Below are positions 27,322 through 36,592 of a stretch of DNA of 64,000 bases, piece by piece (position 1 is the first letter of the stretch; each line of letters opens with the position of its first letter). The stretch spans positions 2,666,001-2,730,000 of the forward strand of contig NZ_CP017141.1 of the NCBI RefSeq assembly GCF_001721645.1, written 5' to 3'. The translations under genes were made by a program, and so were the position numbers. The notes under the pieces are model-generated. The model worked only from the letters and a program-made list of their open reading frames with translations, did not search any database and was not told the DNA's origin. The DNA is from Pedobacter steynii. Lineage in GTDB: Bacteria > Bacteroidota > Bacteroidia > Sphingobacteriales > Sphingobacteriaceae.

Positions 27322-28122
27322 ATGTTCAAAAATCTGTTTGTAAAACGCCAAAAGAGTCAATACGGGTGGTTTGGTAATTATTCCTCCTGGGCGGAAGTGG
27401 CTGCCGAAACGGGCGGTTATGATGCCGGCGTAATTCTGGAACGGACAAAAGAGGCAATATTGAAGGTGAAAAAGGGAGAAGCAGTTTATGAACGTGATTC
27501 TGTTGTCTTTGATAAAAAAGAATATCCTTTTCCACTCATCACTTTTCTTCTCCATAGTGCTTCGCTAAATAAAAAACCACTTCATGTACTGGATTTCGGA
27601 GGGTCGTTGGGGAGTACTTATTTCCAGGTAAAAGAATTTCTGACACCGGATGTCTGTGCCAGCTGGAATGTGGTGGAGCAAGGGCATTATGTGGAATGTG
27701 GAAAAGCACACTTTGAAGATGAAATACTAAAATTCTATGAAAGTATTGATGCCTGTAAGGCAGAAAAGGAAATAGATCTGGTGGTATTGTCTTCCAGCAT
27801 TCAATACCTGGAAAAGCCACACGATTTTCTGAAACAACTCGCTGCTTATCATTTCCCATTTCTCTTGTTTGACCGTACCGCTTTTCATTACGGGGAGGCC
27901 GACAGGCTAACCCTGCAACGGGTGCCCCCCGAAATTTATCCTGCCTCTTATCCATCCTGGTTTTTTAATGAAAAGGCTTTTCTAAGCCACTTTTCTGGCC
28001 AATACGAGATCAGAGCTGAATTTACCTCTTATGTAAAAGGGGAGGAAACGATGCTGATTGACGAGGTTCAATCAGGTTACGACAAAGGTTTTTACTTAAT
28101 TAATTCATCTACCCATGCTTAA
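27322..28122 (+). CDS. TIGR04325-family methyltransferase
   Basis: 266 residues. It begins with YGWFGNYSSWAEVAAETGGYDAG (from residue 14), the family hallmark, and has an SAM-binding glycine loop VLDFGGSLGSTYF at 89-101. SSSIQYLEKPHDFL is the later Rossmann strand. The family is found in O-antigen, capsule and other surface-glycan loci. Its 3' end overlaps the glycosyltransferase-like gene by 8 bp, so the two are translated together and probably modify the same glycan. Confidence 0.82.
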   Translation: MFKNLFVKRQKSQYGWFGNYSSWAEVAAETGGYDAGVILERTKEAILKVKKGEAVYERDSVVFDKKEYPFPLITFLLHSASLNKKPLHVLDFGGSLGSTYFQVKEFLTPDVCASWNVVEQGHYVECGKAHFEDEILKFYESIDACKAEKEIDLVVLSSSIQYLEKPHDFLKQLAAYHFPFLLFDRTAFHYGEADRLTLQRVPPEIYPASYPSWFFNEKAFLSHFSGQYEIRAEFTSYVKGEETMLIDEVQSGYDKGFYLINSSTHA

Positions 28123-29122
28123 TTTTTGCACCTTATTTAACACAACTTACCTCTCACGTGGTCTGGCCATGTACCATTCACTGGAGAAACATTGTGCAGA
28201 TTTTCATCTGTATATATTTGCCTTTGATCAGCATTGCTTTGAAGCGTTGTCTAAACTGGCCCTGGCACATGTAACCGTAGTGAGCCTGAAAGAATTTGAA
28301 AATGAAAACCTGTTGGCGGCGAAATCGGAACGGACTGCGCAGGAATATTGCTGGACCTGTGGCTCTTCTACGATCAAACACTGTATTGATACTTTTAATC
28401 TGGACCATTGCACATATGTGGATGCAGATCTTTTGTTCTTTAAAGATCCACAGATATTAATTGATGAAATGGGAGAGAAATCGGTATTGATTACTGAACA
28501 CAGGTATACACCTGCTCATGATCAGGCCAGTGCAAGTGGCATCTACTGCGTACAGTTTATGACCTTTAAAAATACGGAAGAAGGAATGTCTGTTCTGAAC
28601 TGGTGGGTAAATGCTTGTCTGGAATGGTGCTTCAACCGATATGAAGACAATAAATTTGGAGATCAGAAATATCTGGACGACTGGACAGAAAGGTTTGACT
28701 GTGTACATGTCCTTAAACACCTTGGTGGTGGCGTGGCACCATGGAATATACAACAGTATGCCTTTAAGACCAGATCGGGTAAATCTGTAGGTATAGAATT
28801 ATCTGGAAAGCAGGATTTTGATCTGGTTTTTTACCATTATCATGGATTCAGCTATTTCCTGAAAACAAGCTACATGCTTACACATAAAAGGTATTGCCTG
28901 AATAGAAATCAGATTAAACATATTTACAAGCCTTATGTTAAAGCGCTTTCAGCAGCAGAACAGCAGATCAATGCGAGTGTGGATGGTATTGTGCCCTACG
29001 CGATAAATAACGGGCCGGAATGGGTGAACAAGATGACAGGGCGAAACCTATTGTTTTCTCTGAGAGGATTTTATAAGCATTTTTATACCAAATGGTCTAT
29101 TAAATATAGTTTCCTTTATTAA
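28115..29122 (+). CDS. Glycosyltransferase-like protein (GT-A/GT8-like fold)
   Basis: 335 residues. The N-terminus NFCTLFNTTYLSRGLAMYHSLEKH resembles the start of GT8-type sugar transferases, and YVDADLLFFKDP holds the DxD metal/nucleotide-sugar motif (Asp103, Asp105). KYLDDWTERF and a His-rich FYHYHGFSYF segment are also in line with Bacteroidota nucleotide-diphospho-sugar transferases. There is no signal peptide. Donor and acceptor are unknown. It is translationally coupled to the TIGR04325 methyltransferase. Confidence 0.7.
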   Translation: MLNFCTLFNTTYLSRGLAMYHSLEKHCADFHLYIFAFDQHCFEALSKLALAHVTVVSLKEFENENLLAAKSERTAQEYCWTCGSSTIKHCIDTFNLDHCTYVDADLLFFKDPQILIDEMGEKSVLITEHRYTPAHDQASASGIYCVQFMTFKNTEEGMSVLNWWVNACLEWCFNRYEDNKFGDQKYLDDWTERFDCVHVLKHLGGGVAPWNIQQYAFKTRSGKSVGIELSGKQDFDLVFYHYHGFSYFLKTSYMLTHKRYCLNRNQIKHIYKPYVKALSAAEQQINASVDGIVPYAINNGPEWVNKMTGRNLLFSLRGFYKHFYTKWSIKYSFLY

Positions 29123-29240
29123 ATTTAAAAAACAATAATATACTGATGAAATGATCGGTGTCAGGATTTTTTCATAACCATCAAAAAAAATACATTGCAA
29201 TAAAAAAGTTAGTAATTTAGTCCCTGGCTAAAATTACAAC

Positions 29241-29720
29241 ATGTGGCAGATTAGAGATCAGAGGGTTATATTTTTAAGGATAGGGATTTTGTGTATGATC
29301 GCTTGTATATGGGCTTGTAAAAAAGTGCCCGTAGGAGATCAGAAAATTAAACCTCCGGTACGGTCCTATATTGTAACGGCCAGAATTGATAAGAAAGGAA
29401 CCAATACCAACTCTGAAGGAACAGCAATGTTAAAAGGAAGATACGACGAAGGAACGAAAGTATTGAGTTATAAGTTGGAATACAGAAACCTGATTCCGGA
29501 GGAAATCAGCCTTAGAAACGGACCAAAAGGCTCCAGAGGAACATTAACTGCAATTATTTATAAGAATACCGGAGCAACAGTGCCCTTGCCTTTATCCGGA
29601 ACACTTACATTAACTCCCCTGCAGGAAAGAAATCTGGTCAAAGGTTTTTGGTTTGTCTCGGTTAATACCTTAGCACTGTCTCCTGAAATTTCAGGAATAT
29701 TGACGCTGAAACAAAATTAG
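29241..29720 (+). CDS. CHRD-domain lipoprotein
   Basis: 159 residues. The N-terminal hydrophobic segment ends CIWACKK, so the mature lipoprotein starts at Cys26. The body has the CHRD pattern: EGTAMLKGRYDEGTKVLSYKLEYRNL and SGTLTLTPLQERNLVKGFWFVSVNT ... EISGILTL. CHRD domains are beta-sandwiches of unknown ligand first described in chordin. It lies only 9 bp upstream of the ECF sigma gene and may be part of that operon. Confidence 0.7.
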   Translation: MWQIRDQRVIFLRIGILCMIACIWACKKVPVGDQKIKPPVRSYIVTARIDKKGTNTNSEGTAMLKGRYDEGTKVLSYKLEYRNLIPEEISLRNGPKGSRGTLTAIIYKNTGATVPLPLSGTLTLTPLQERNLVKGFWFVSVNTLALSPEISGILTLKQN

Positions 29721-29729
29721 GATTGCATC

Positions 29730-30341
29730 ATGAGTAAAGACCCGATGTGTAGCCTGATTGAAGAAGATGTGAGATTGATCAGCGCCATCAGTAGAAAAGA
29801 TAAAAAGGTGTTTGAAGCCTTTTATAAGAAATATTATAAACAGTTGTTCAGTACCGCTTACCGTTATGTAGGACAGGCTGAAGCCGCTGAGGAAATTGTT
29901 CATGATTTGTTTATTGCCATATGGAATAAGGCAGATCAGCTAAATATCCAGTATTCAATGAAAAGTTATCTGTTCAGGGCAATTGTAAATTCCTCCTTGA
30001 ATTTCATCAAAAAGGAAAAGATAGATACGGAAAAACAATTGGCCTGGATGGCAGCTCATGATGGATATGAATCTTTGGAGGAAGCAAATGAAAACAATGA
30101 AATATTGTTGAAAAATCTCGAAGAAGCCCTGTCCCTGTTGCCCGCCAAATGTAAACAGGTGATGTATCTGAGCCGTTTTGGGAAATTGAAACAACAGGAG
30201 ATCGCAGATCAGATGGGGATTTCCCTGAAAACAGTTAAAAACCATTTGACCTATGGCTTTCAGAAGCTTAGGGAGCACCTTGGAAAATATGGACAGGCAC
30301 TCATTTCTTTGATCCTGTTCTTAAAAATAATGATACGCTAA
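29730..30341 (+). CDS. RNA polymerase ECF sigma factor (FecI-like)
   Basis: 203 residues. Region 2 is KVFEAFYKKYYKQLFSTAYRYVGQAEAAEEIVHDLFIAIW when read across 30-70 in parts; region 4 is LPAKCKQVMYLSRFGKLKQQEIADQMGISLKTVKNHL. This is the Bacteroides-expansion ECF group. The downstream FecR anti-sigma gene (12 bp) and STN-bearing receptor form a classical three-part trans-envelope signalling relay. A short hydrophobic C-terminus (ALISLILFLKIMI) is common in the group. Confidence 0.92.
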   Translation: MSKDPMCSLIEEDVRLISAISRKDKKVFEAFYKKYYKQLFSTAYRYVGQAEAAEEIVHDLFIAIWNKADQLNIQYSMKSYLFRAIVNSSLNFIKKEKIDTEKQLAWMAAHDGYESLEEANENNEILLKNLEEALSLLPAKCKQVMYLSRFGKLKQQEIADQMGISLKTVKNHLTYGFQKLREHLGKYGQALISLILFLKIMIR

Positions 30342-30353
30342 CTCACCTTTACA

Positions 30354-31355
30354 ATGGAGAATTTTGAAACAAATGAAGAAATTATTTTTGGACTGATCAT
30401 AGACGATCTGGACAATAACATAACACCGGCAAATAAGGAGTTGTTGAAACAGTGGAGAGCAACAGATCCGGTCAATGAAAAAACCTATCAGGAATTTCTG
30501 CATGTTCAGGTGAATCTTGATAAATTGGTGGTGCGTCTGGATATTGATGCCCAACGTTCATGGGAATCTCTTGATAAAAAAATAGAAGAAGCACCTGTTC
30601 TGGAAGAACTCGTTTTATTGAAAGAAGAAAAACAACATTATTTCTGGCTTAAAATAGCTGCATTATTGCTTGTAACCTGTAGCCTGGGATATTATTTTGT
30701 TTGGAGGAGCAGTGATGTGGTCATTAGTACTGACCAGCAAACTACTTTAACCAAGGTGGTACTTCCAGACGGAACAGAAGTAAAATTGAATGCAGCAACC
30801 ACCATCAGCTATAACAAACGGAACTTTAAAACAGACCGTAAACTGGAACTACTGAAAGGGGAAGTTTTCATAAATGTGGCAAAAGATGATCATTCCGGAT
30901 TCAGGGTGGACATGGGAGAACTGGAAGCAAAGGATATTGGTACCCGTTTTAACATTCACAAATCGGATCATAAAATAGCAGTAATTGTTGAAGATGGTGA
31001 AGTTGCCCTGCGTCAGCGCAGCACAAATATAGAAGTGCTTTTAACACCTGGAAAACTAGGGCTCTATAATCCGCTGACAAAAAAATTGATTGCTGAAAAT
31101 AACCCGGACCTTAATTATAAGGCATGGATAGATAAAAGCTTTGTTTTTACGGCATTTCCTTTAACCCAGGTAGTTGATCAGCTGGAAAAAGCGTACAACT
31201 CCAGGATCGACATAAAAGGAGAAGACCTTAAAATAAGAAAATTAACCGCCAGCCTGAAATATGAAACCTTGGATAGCGCCCTTGCGGTTATTTCTGCATC
31301 TTTGCAATGTAAAGTGAGAAAATCGCAGGACACTTATATCTTATCCGACAATTAA
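30354..31355 (+). CDS. FecR-family anti-sigma factor
   Basis: 333 residues. The cytoplasmic N-domain (1-95) with LLKQWRATDPVNEKTYQEF precedes one membrane span (about 100-118). The periplasmic FecR domain has TKVVLPDGTEVKLNAATTISY, FRVDMGELEAKDIGTRFNI and a C-terminal STN-like fold (FTAFPLTQVVDQLEKAYNSRI). It holds the ECF sigma until the receptor signals. The stop overlaps the receptor ATG by one base (TAATG). Confidence 0.93.
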   Translation: MENFETNEEIIFGLIIDDLDNNITPANKELLKQWRATDPVNEKTYQEFLHVQVNLDKLVVRLDIDAQRSWESLDKKIEEAPVLEELVLLKEEKQHYFWLKIAALLLVTCSLGYYFVWRSSDVVISTDQQTTLTKVVLPDGTEVKLNAATTISYNKRNFKTDRKLELLKGEVFINVAKDDHSGFRVDMGELEAKDIGTRFNIHKSDHKIAVIVEDGEVALRQRSTNIEVLLTPGKLGLYNPLTKKLIAENNPDLNYKAWIDKSFVFTAFPLTQVVDQLEKAYNSRIDIKGEDLKIRKLTASLKYETLDSALAVISASLQCKVRKSQDTYILSDN

Positions 31356-33907
31356 TGACTTCATACAGGCGGCTTTACTGCCTTTTTATTCTCCTTTTTT
31401 TTACCGGCAGCATCAGGTTGTGTGCCCAGACTAAAAATGTACTGGATAATCCGCTGAGTATTCATATCCCTGCCAATTCCTTGATCGAGGTGCTCAACCT
31501 GCTCGAGTCAAAAGCGAACTGCAGCTTTGCCTATGACCCGGATCAGTTGCGCAATGTACAAACAGGCCCTTTTCATTTTTCTAAAACCCCATTGAGGAGT
31601 ATTTTGGAAAAGGTGCTCTTCGGAACAAGGCTGGATTTTAAGCTGATTGGATACGATATTGTAATTGCCCCGGCCGCTAAACCAAAAATATGGACCATCC
31701 GTGGACACATAAGGGATCATGCCAGCGGAGAAGAACTGATCGGAGCCACCATATATCTGCCGGAACTGGGCGTAGGGATCAATACCAATCAATATGGCTT
31801 TTATGCCATTTCCGTTCCCGAAGGGAATTACCAGATACAGATCTCTCATACAGGTTATCAGACAAAAGAAGAAAATACGCGTTTAGAGGGGAATGTGGAA
31901 ATGGAAATTGAGCTCCGTCAGAAAACAAATCGCCTGGAAGAAGTGGAGATCAGACAGTCCGCAATAGCTCCCAATCCCATTTTATTAAACGAGCAGAATT
32001 TTGGCGTTAAACAGCTTAATAATACGACTTATTACGCAGGAGAGACCGATGTAGTGAAAAGATTGCAAATGCAGAACGGAATCAAATCTATGTCGGAGGG
32101 AAGCTCAGGGTTATTTGTCAGAGGAGGAAATACAGACCAGAATCTGGTGATGCTGGACGAGGCAATAGTCTATAACCCTTCACATTTATATGGACTGGTC
32201 TCTGTATTTAACCCTGATGTGGTGAACAATGTCCAGATCTACAGAGATTATATGCCAGCGAATTTTGGAGGAAGGCTTTCTTCTGTAGTGGTCAACAGAA
32301 TGGCAGAAGGCAACAATAAGGAATACCATCTTAGTGGTGGATTGAGTCTGATGTCGGCAAGGCTTGCTGCAGAGGGACCGATCGTAAAGGAAAAAGGATC
32401 TTTTATCGTCGCCTTTAGAAGGAGCTTGCTGGATGTTTTTCATAACCGCTTCAAATTATTTAGCCCATATTCTGTCTATTATGACATCAATGCTAAAGCC
32501 AACTATAAGCTGGATAAAAATAATAGCGTCTTCTATTCTGTTTATGCTGGTCAGGATAACCTGGTATCCGAAAATTCGTATACTAACAATTGGGGAAACC
32601 TGACTTCAACGCTCCGCTGGAACCACATCTTTAATTCAAGAATCTTTCAGAACGTCTCTTTAATTTATAGCGATTACCGCAATCTTCTGGATCTGAACGC
32701 GGACACGCTTTCTCAAAAAACGCAATGGAATACTGGCGTCAGGGATTTTACACTAAAGGCAGATTATACTTATTACCACAGCCCGGTCAATCAGATCAAG
32801 TTTGGAGTGTCAGGGATTTATCATCTGTTTAATCCAGGTGAAATCCGTAAATCCCCAAACGATGAATTTAATATTCCTCGCGATAAATCTTTGGAAGCAG
32901 CGATTTATTATGCGCAACAAATTACCCTGAACAAGTCCTTCGAACTGAGCTATGGCCTGCGTATGGGACTTTTTAAGAATAGTCAGGAACGAAATAATGT
33001 ATTTGACCCACAGGGAAACCGACTGAATCTAAACGAAGTGAAAGTGTTCATTAATCCGGAGCCCCGTATCAACCTCAGTTACCTGCCAGGTGCAAAAGAC
33101 CGGATTTTCTTTACTTATAACCGCAATTACCAGTACCTTCAATTAATTCAGAACAGTACATTGGCATTTTCTTCTCTTGAGCCATGGATTCCGGCTTCAA
33201 AGAAAATTAAACCACAGCATTCTGATTATTTTTCCCTGGGCTACCGCTATTCGCCAACAAATTATGTACTTTCTTTAAGTGCCTATTATAAATATCTGGA
33301 CCATCAGCTCGACCTGATTGACCATGCACAGATCATCAAAAATCCGGAAGTGAGGAGTCAGCTGAGAGCAGGCAAGTCAAATGCTTATGGATTGGAGCTG
33401 GAGCTGACCAAAACAGAAGGGAAATTCACGGGAACCATCGCATATAGCTATTCCAGGGTTTTTCGTAAAATCGCTGATATTAATTCCGGAAACAGGTTTA
33501 TCGCAAACTATGACATTCCTCATGAGCTGAAAATCACGGCAAGATATGACCTGACCAGGCAATGGTCTTTTCAGGGCTTCTTTACTTATTCCACCGGCAG
33601 GCCATTGACACTTCCTGTTGGTTATTATCAGCATGATGGGTTAAATGTTCCTATCTTTGAGGACAGAAATACGTCGAGATTCCCAGACTTTAGTCGCCTT
33701 GACCTCTCTGCACAATACCAGTTCCGGACCCGGGTCTTCGGAAAACGAAAAGTTCTCAGTACGATCTCTGTAGGAACTTACAATCTTTATAACCGGAAGA
33801 ATCCCTTGTATTATCACCTGAATTCTTCTTCATTTGAAACAAAAAAGAGTAGTATCGAATATGGTCTTGGTTTTTATCCCTGGATCGCTTACAGTTTTAA
33901 GATTTAG
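31355..33907 (+). CDS. TonB-dependent receptor with N-terminal STN signalling domain
   Basis: 850 residues. Signal peptide 1-25 (ends RLCAQ). The STN domain (about 35-105) has IEVLNLLESKANCSFAYDPD and LRSILEKVLFGTRLDFKLIG. A carboxypeptidase-regulatory domain covers about 112-195 (IRGHIRDHASGEELIGATIYL). The plug has GSSGLFVRGGNTDQNLVMLDEAIVY and NVQIYRDYMPANFGGRLSSVV. The beta-barrel ends in LGFYPWIAYSFKI. The STN domain links it to FecR, so the receptor both transports and signals. The next gene (DUF4249) starts 1 bp after its stop, typical of this receptor subfamily. Confidence 0.92.
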   Translation: MTSYRRLYCLFILLFFTGSIRLCAQTKNVLDNPLSIHIPANSLIEVLNLLESKANCSFAYDPDQLRNVQTGPFHFSKTPLRSILEKVLFGTRLDFKLIGYDIVIAPAAKPKIWTIRGHIRDHASGEELIGATIYLPELGVGINTNQYGFYAISVPEGNYQIQISHTGYQTKEENTRLEGNVEMEIELRQKTNRLEEVEIRQSAIAPNPILLNEQNFGVKQLNNTTYYAGETDVVKRLQMQNGIKSMSEGSSGLFVRGGNTDQNLVMLDEAIVYNPSHLYGLVSVFNPDVVNNVQIYRDYMPANFGGRLSSVVVNRMAEGNNKEYHLSGGLSLMSARLAAEGPIVKEKGSFIVAFRRSLLDVFHNRFKLFSPYSVYYDINAKANYKLDKNNSVFYSVYAGQDNLVSENSYTNNWGNLTSTLRWNHIFNSRIFQNVSLIYSDYRNLLDLNADTLSQKTQWNTGVRDFTLKADYTYYHSPVNQIKFGVSGIYHLFNPGEIRKSPNDEFNIPRDKSLEAAIYYAQQITLNKSFELSYGLRMGLFKNSQERNNVFDPQGNRLNLNEVKVFINPEPRINLSYLPGAKDRIFFTYNRNYQYLQLIQNSTLAFSSLEPWIPASKKIKPQHSDYFSLGYRYSPTNYVLSLSAYYKYLDHQLDLIDHAQIIKNPEVRSQLRAGKSNAYGLELELTKTEGKFTGTIAYSYSRVFRKIADINSGNRFIANYDIPHELKITARYDLTRQWSFQGFFTYSTGRPLTLPVGYYQHDGLNVPIFEDRNTSRFPDFSRLDLSAQYQFRTRVFGKRKVLSTISVGTYNLYNRKNPLYYHLNSSSFETKKSSIEYGLGFYPWIAYSFKI

Positions 33908-33908
33908 T

Positions 33909-34736
33909 ATGAACAACTATCGCTTATTAATTGTGTTTCTTTTACTGGGACTTGCAGGCTGTAAGAAATCCCTGGATGATCAGTTTCTGGTCCCAAAACG
34001 TCAGTATGACCTTTCTGTGGAAGGTGGGATTAATACACGATTACCTACGCAATATATACGGCTTTCCAAACCAGCTTTGCGTGCTGACCAGACCCCGGCG
34101 CCAATTTCAAACGCTGAAGTCAGTGTAAATGACGGAAAGTCTGACATCTTATTTAAGGAATCTGCAGTGCCGGGAATTTATACCGGTCTGATCAGAAGCG
34201 AATCCAATTATAACGGGGCATATACCCTGACCATCAAATACAACAATAAGACTTATGTTGCAGTGGATACCCTGAGGCAGGTGGTCAATATTGTCGACGA
34301 TTTTCTCCCCTTATCTACGAAAGTGGGCCCGGACGGAATGTATAGCGGAACAATACCCAAACATACATTTGGCTATCTGAATCCCAATAAATGGATGATC
34401 TCCTACCAGGATATCCCTTTATGGAACCCCGGTAAATTCGACCAGTCTAAATATTATAGTTATACGCATTACCTTGGTTCACCAAATTCACTTTATCCAC
34501 TTAATAACCTGAAAAGGACTTTTAAGCTGAACAAAGACGATTATATTACGATTTATAAGCTCTCGCTTTCTGAACGCTACGCAAAATATTTGTACGATGT
34601 ATTCATGGAGACAGATTGGAGTGGGCTTTTTTCCGGTGTTCCTGTAAATGCAACAGGAAATATATCAGGAAATGCCCAGGGATATTTCTATGCTATAGAT
34701 GTCGATGCCCGAAGATATAAAGCCAGTGAGCTCTAA
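33909..34736 (+). CDS. DUF4249 lipoprotein
   Basis: 275 residues from MNNYRLLIV (ATG 33909); the earlier in-frame ATG at 33834 lies inside the receptor gene. Lipobox LGLAGCKK, Cys at about 18. VPKRQYDLSVEGGINTRLPTQYIRLSKP and ISNAEVSVNDGK match the DUF4249 beta-sandwich, which accompanies STN-type receptors in Bacteroidota and is presumed to be a surface or periplasmic partner. It is the last gene of the signalling operon. Confidence 0.82.
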   Translation: MNNYRLLIVFLLLGLAGCKKSLDDQFLVPKRQYDLSVEGGINTRLPTQYIRLSKPALRADQTPAPISNAEVSVNDGKSDILFKESAVPGIYTGLIRSESNYNGAYTLTIKYNNKTYVAVDTLRQVVNIVDDFLPLSTKVGPDGMYSGTIPKHTFGYLNPNKWMISYQDIPLWNPGKFDQSKYYSYTHYLGSPNSLYPLNNLKRTFKLNKDDYITIYKLSLSERYAKYLYDVFMETDWSGLFSGVPVNATGNISGNAQGYFYAIDVDARRYKASEL

Positions 34737-34786
34737 ATATTGATTGTGGCCTTGATATTGCAGGATGTTTAATCAATCTGCAGCTT

Positions 34787-36574
34787 ATGGTACAAAGGAA
34801 ATCGGTAAAAACACAATGGTGGAAATGGATTGCAGGAATTTTAGGAGGACTGCTTTTAATTGGTATTGGATCAGGATATTATCTTTATAGCAGGTGGAAA
34901 CCCATTCTTTCAGAGAAGATCAAAAAGGAGGTAAAGAATGGATCGCAAGGTTTGTATCAGATCGATTTTAAAGATATTCATTTAAATATACTTACCGGTA
35001 CAGCCTCTGTTGATGAAGCCCAGCTGAGCCCGGATACTGCAGTGTTTTCGAGATTGAAAACCCTTAAACTTGCTCCTGCTCACCTGTTTCAGGTTAAAGT
35101 AAAGAAACTTCAAATCAACCATATTGCTCTTCTGAACGCCTATTTCAATAAAAAAATTGACATCAGTAGCATCGTCCTCAATCAGCCTTCAATCAACATG
35201 ATTCATTATCGGGTGAATAAAAGAAAGGATAGCATCAAACCTGATGTCAGCTTATTTCAGCTCCTTTCCGGAAAAATAAAATCCATTCGGGTTGATGCGA
35301 TCAGGATTGTAAATGCAGATTTCGATTACGTTAAAGGAGAGACCTCAAAGCCTTTAAATCGTATAAAAAAGCTGAATCTGAATATCAGGGACCTGCTCAT
35401 CGATTCTTTGTCCCAATTTGATACCACCCGTTTTTATTATACAAAAGATATCACTTTTGAACTTAGCGGATATCAGTCTAAGGATAAGATGTATCAGATA
35501 AAGGCAGATACCATCTCCGGTTCTGCTAGGGGAAAGACGCTGCGGATTCTGGGTCTTAAAATGATTCCTTTACATGCTGATCTGCCATTTAGCCGTATGT
35601 ATAAATACGGAAAAGACCGATATGACCTTAATTTTAGTCAGATCACTTTCCAGGGGGTAGACTTTCTTCGCCTAAATGAAGAGGAGGAATTTCATGCGAA
35701 ATTATTGAAACTGGGCCCGGCCAAAGTAGGTATATTTTTAAACAGGGAGATGTCTGCAGATCCGAATGTAAATAAAGGAGATAATTTCCCTCATCTTGCG
35801 CTGAGAAGACTGCCACTACCCTCAACTATAGATCAGATCAGGCTAAATGATGTCGATGTTGCTTATACGGAATACAATCCCATTAGTCAGAAAAGAGGAA
35901 CCATTTATTTTCAGAACCTGAATGGGACGATTACCAATGTGACCAACGACTCACTCAGTCTGGTTAAAAACAACCATGCCATTGCTAAGTTGAACGCAAG
36001 GGTGATGAAAAAGGCAAAAATAGACCTTCGGATGGATTTTAATCTGACCGATAATAAAGGGGCGTTTAAGTATTCAGGTGAAGTTGAATCCCTGGATCTG
36101 AAGGAGCTTAATCCAGTGTCAAAACCACTTGGGCTGATCGAAATTGAAAGCGGAAAAATGCAGAAGGCTGATTTTAACATCAGTGGTAATAAATTCGGAT
36201 CCTCGGGAGAAGTACATTTCTATTATACCGACCTTAAATTGAAACTGCTTAAGGAAGGTGAGGATGGTGAAGCCCCAAAGAAAAAAGGGTTGCTATCTTT
36301 CCTGGCCAATAGCCTGCTCATTAAGGATGCAAATCCCTCAAAAGGAGAAAGTCCAAGAACCGCCAACGTGACCTTCCAGCGATCTCCTGCAGCCTCATTT
36401 TTTAACCTGCTTTGGAAAGGTGTATTTATAGGGATGCGTGAAACAGCAGGACTGGGTATTGTACCGGTAAAAACTCCGGAAAAAGCAATGGAGGCTATTA
36501 AGGATAAGAAAAAGGAACGTCAGGAGAAAAGAATAGAACGAAAGGAAAAGAAGAAGGAAAAAAAAGTATCTTAG
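34787..36574 (+). CDS. AsmA-like membrane-anchored periplasmic protein (copy 1)
   Basis: 595 residues. An N-terminal anchor (about 13-32) follows a short basic cytoplasmic tail. The long beta-rich periplasmic body has the AsmA/DUF748-like opening YQIDFKDIHLNILTGTASVDEAQLSP. Near the C-terminus comes KPLGLIEIESGKMQKADFNISG and LLSFLANSLLIKDANPS. The extreme C-terminus is a Lys/Glu helix (about 565-595). Such proteins are thought to move lipids between the two membranes or affect outer-membrane assembly. It is paralogous to the next gene, 18 bp downstream. The family call is by pattern only. Confidence 0.6.
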   Translation: MVQRKSVKTQWWKWIAGILGGLLLIGIGSGYYLYSRWKPILSEKIKKEVKNGSQGLYQIDFKDIHLNILTGTASVDEAQLSPDTAVFSRLKTLKLAPAHLFQVKVKKLQINHIALLNAYFNKKIDISSIVLNQPSINMIHYRVNKRKDSIKPDVSLFQLLSGKIKSIRVDAIRIVNADFDYVKGETSKPLNRIKKLNLNIRDLLIDSLSQFDTTRFYYTKDITFELSGYQSKDKMYQIKADTISGSARGKTLRILGLKMIPLHADLPFSRMYKYGKDRYDLNFSQITFQGVDFLRLNEEEEFHAKLLKLGPAKVGIFLNREMSADPNVNKGDNFPHLALRRLPLPSTIDQIRLNDVDVAYTEYNPISQKRGTIYFQNLNGTITNVTNDSLSLVKNNHAIAKLNARVMKKAKIDLRMDFNLTDNKGAFKYSGEVESLDLKELNPVSKPLGLIEIESGKMQKADFNISGNKFGSSGEVHFYYTDLKLKLLKEGEDGEAPKKKGLLSFLANSLLIKDANPSKGESPRTANVTFQRSPAASFFNLLWKGVFIGMRETAGLGIVPVKTPEKAMEAIKDKKKERQEKRIERKEKKKEKKVS

Positions 36575-36592
36575 AATATCCTCATATGGCCT

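Noticed and set aside
27539..27955. Reverse open frame of 138 codons under the methyltransferase gene
   Set aside because: Complementary frame; basic and Pro-rich, no domain.
33834..33908. Early start of the DUF4249 gene
   Set aside because: The 25 extra codons lie inside the receptor gene; the ATG at 33909 gives a textbook lipoprotein signal.
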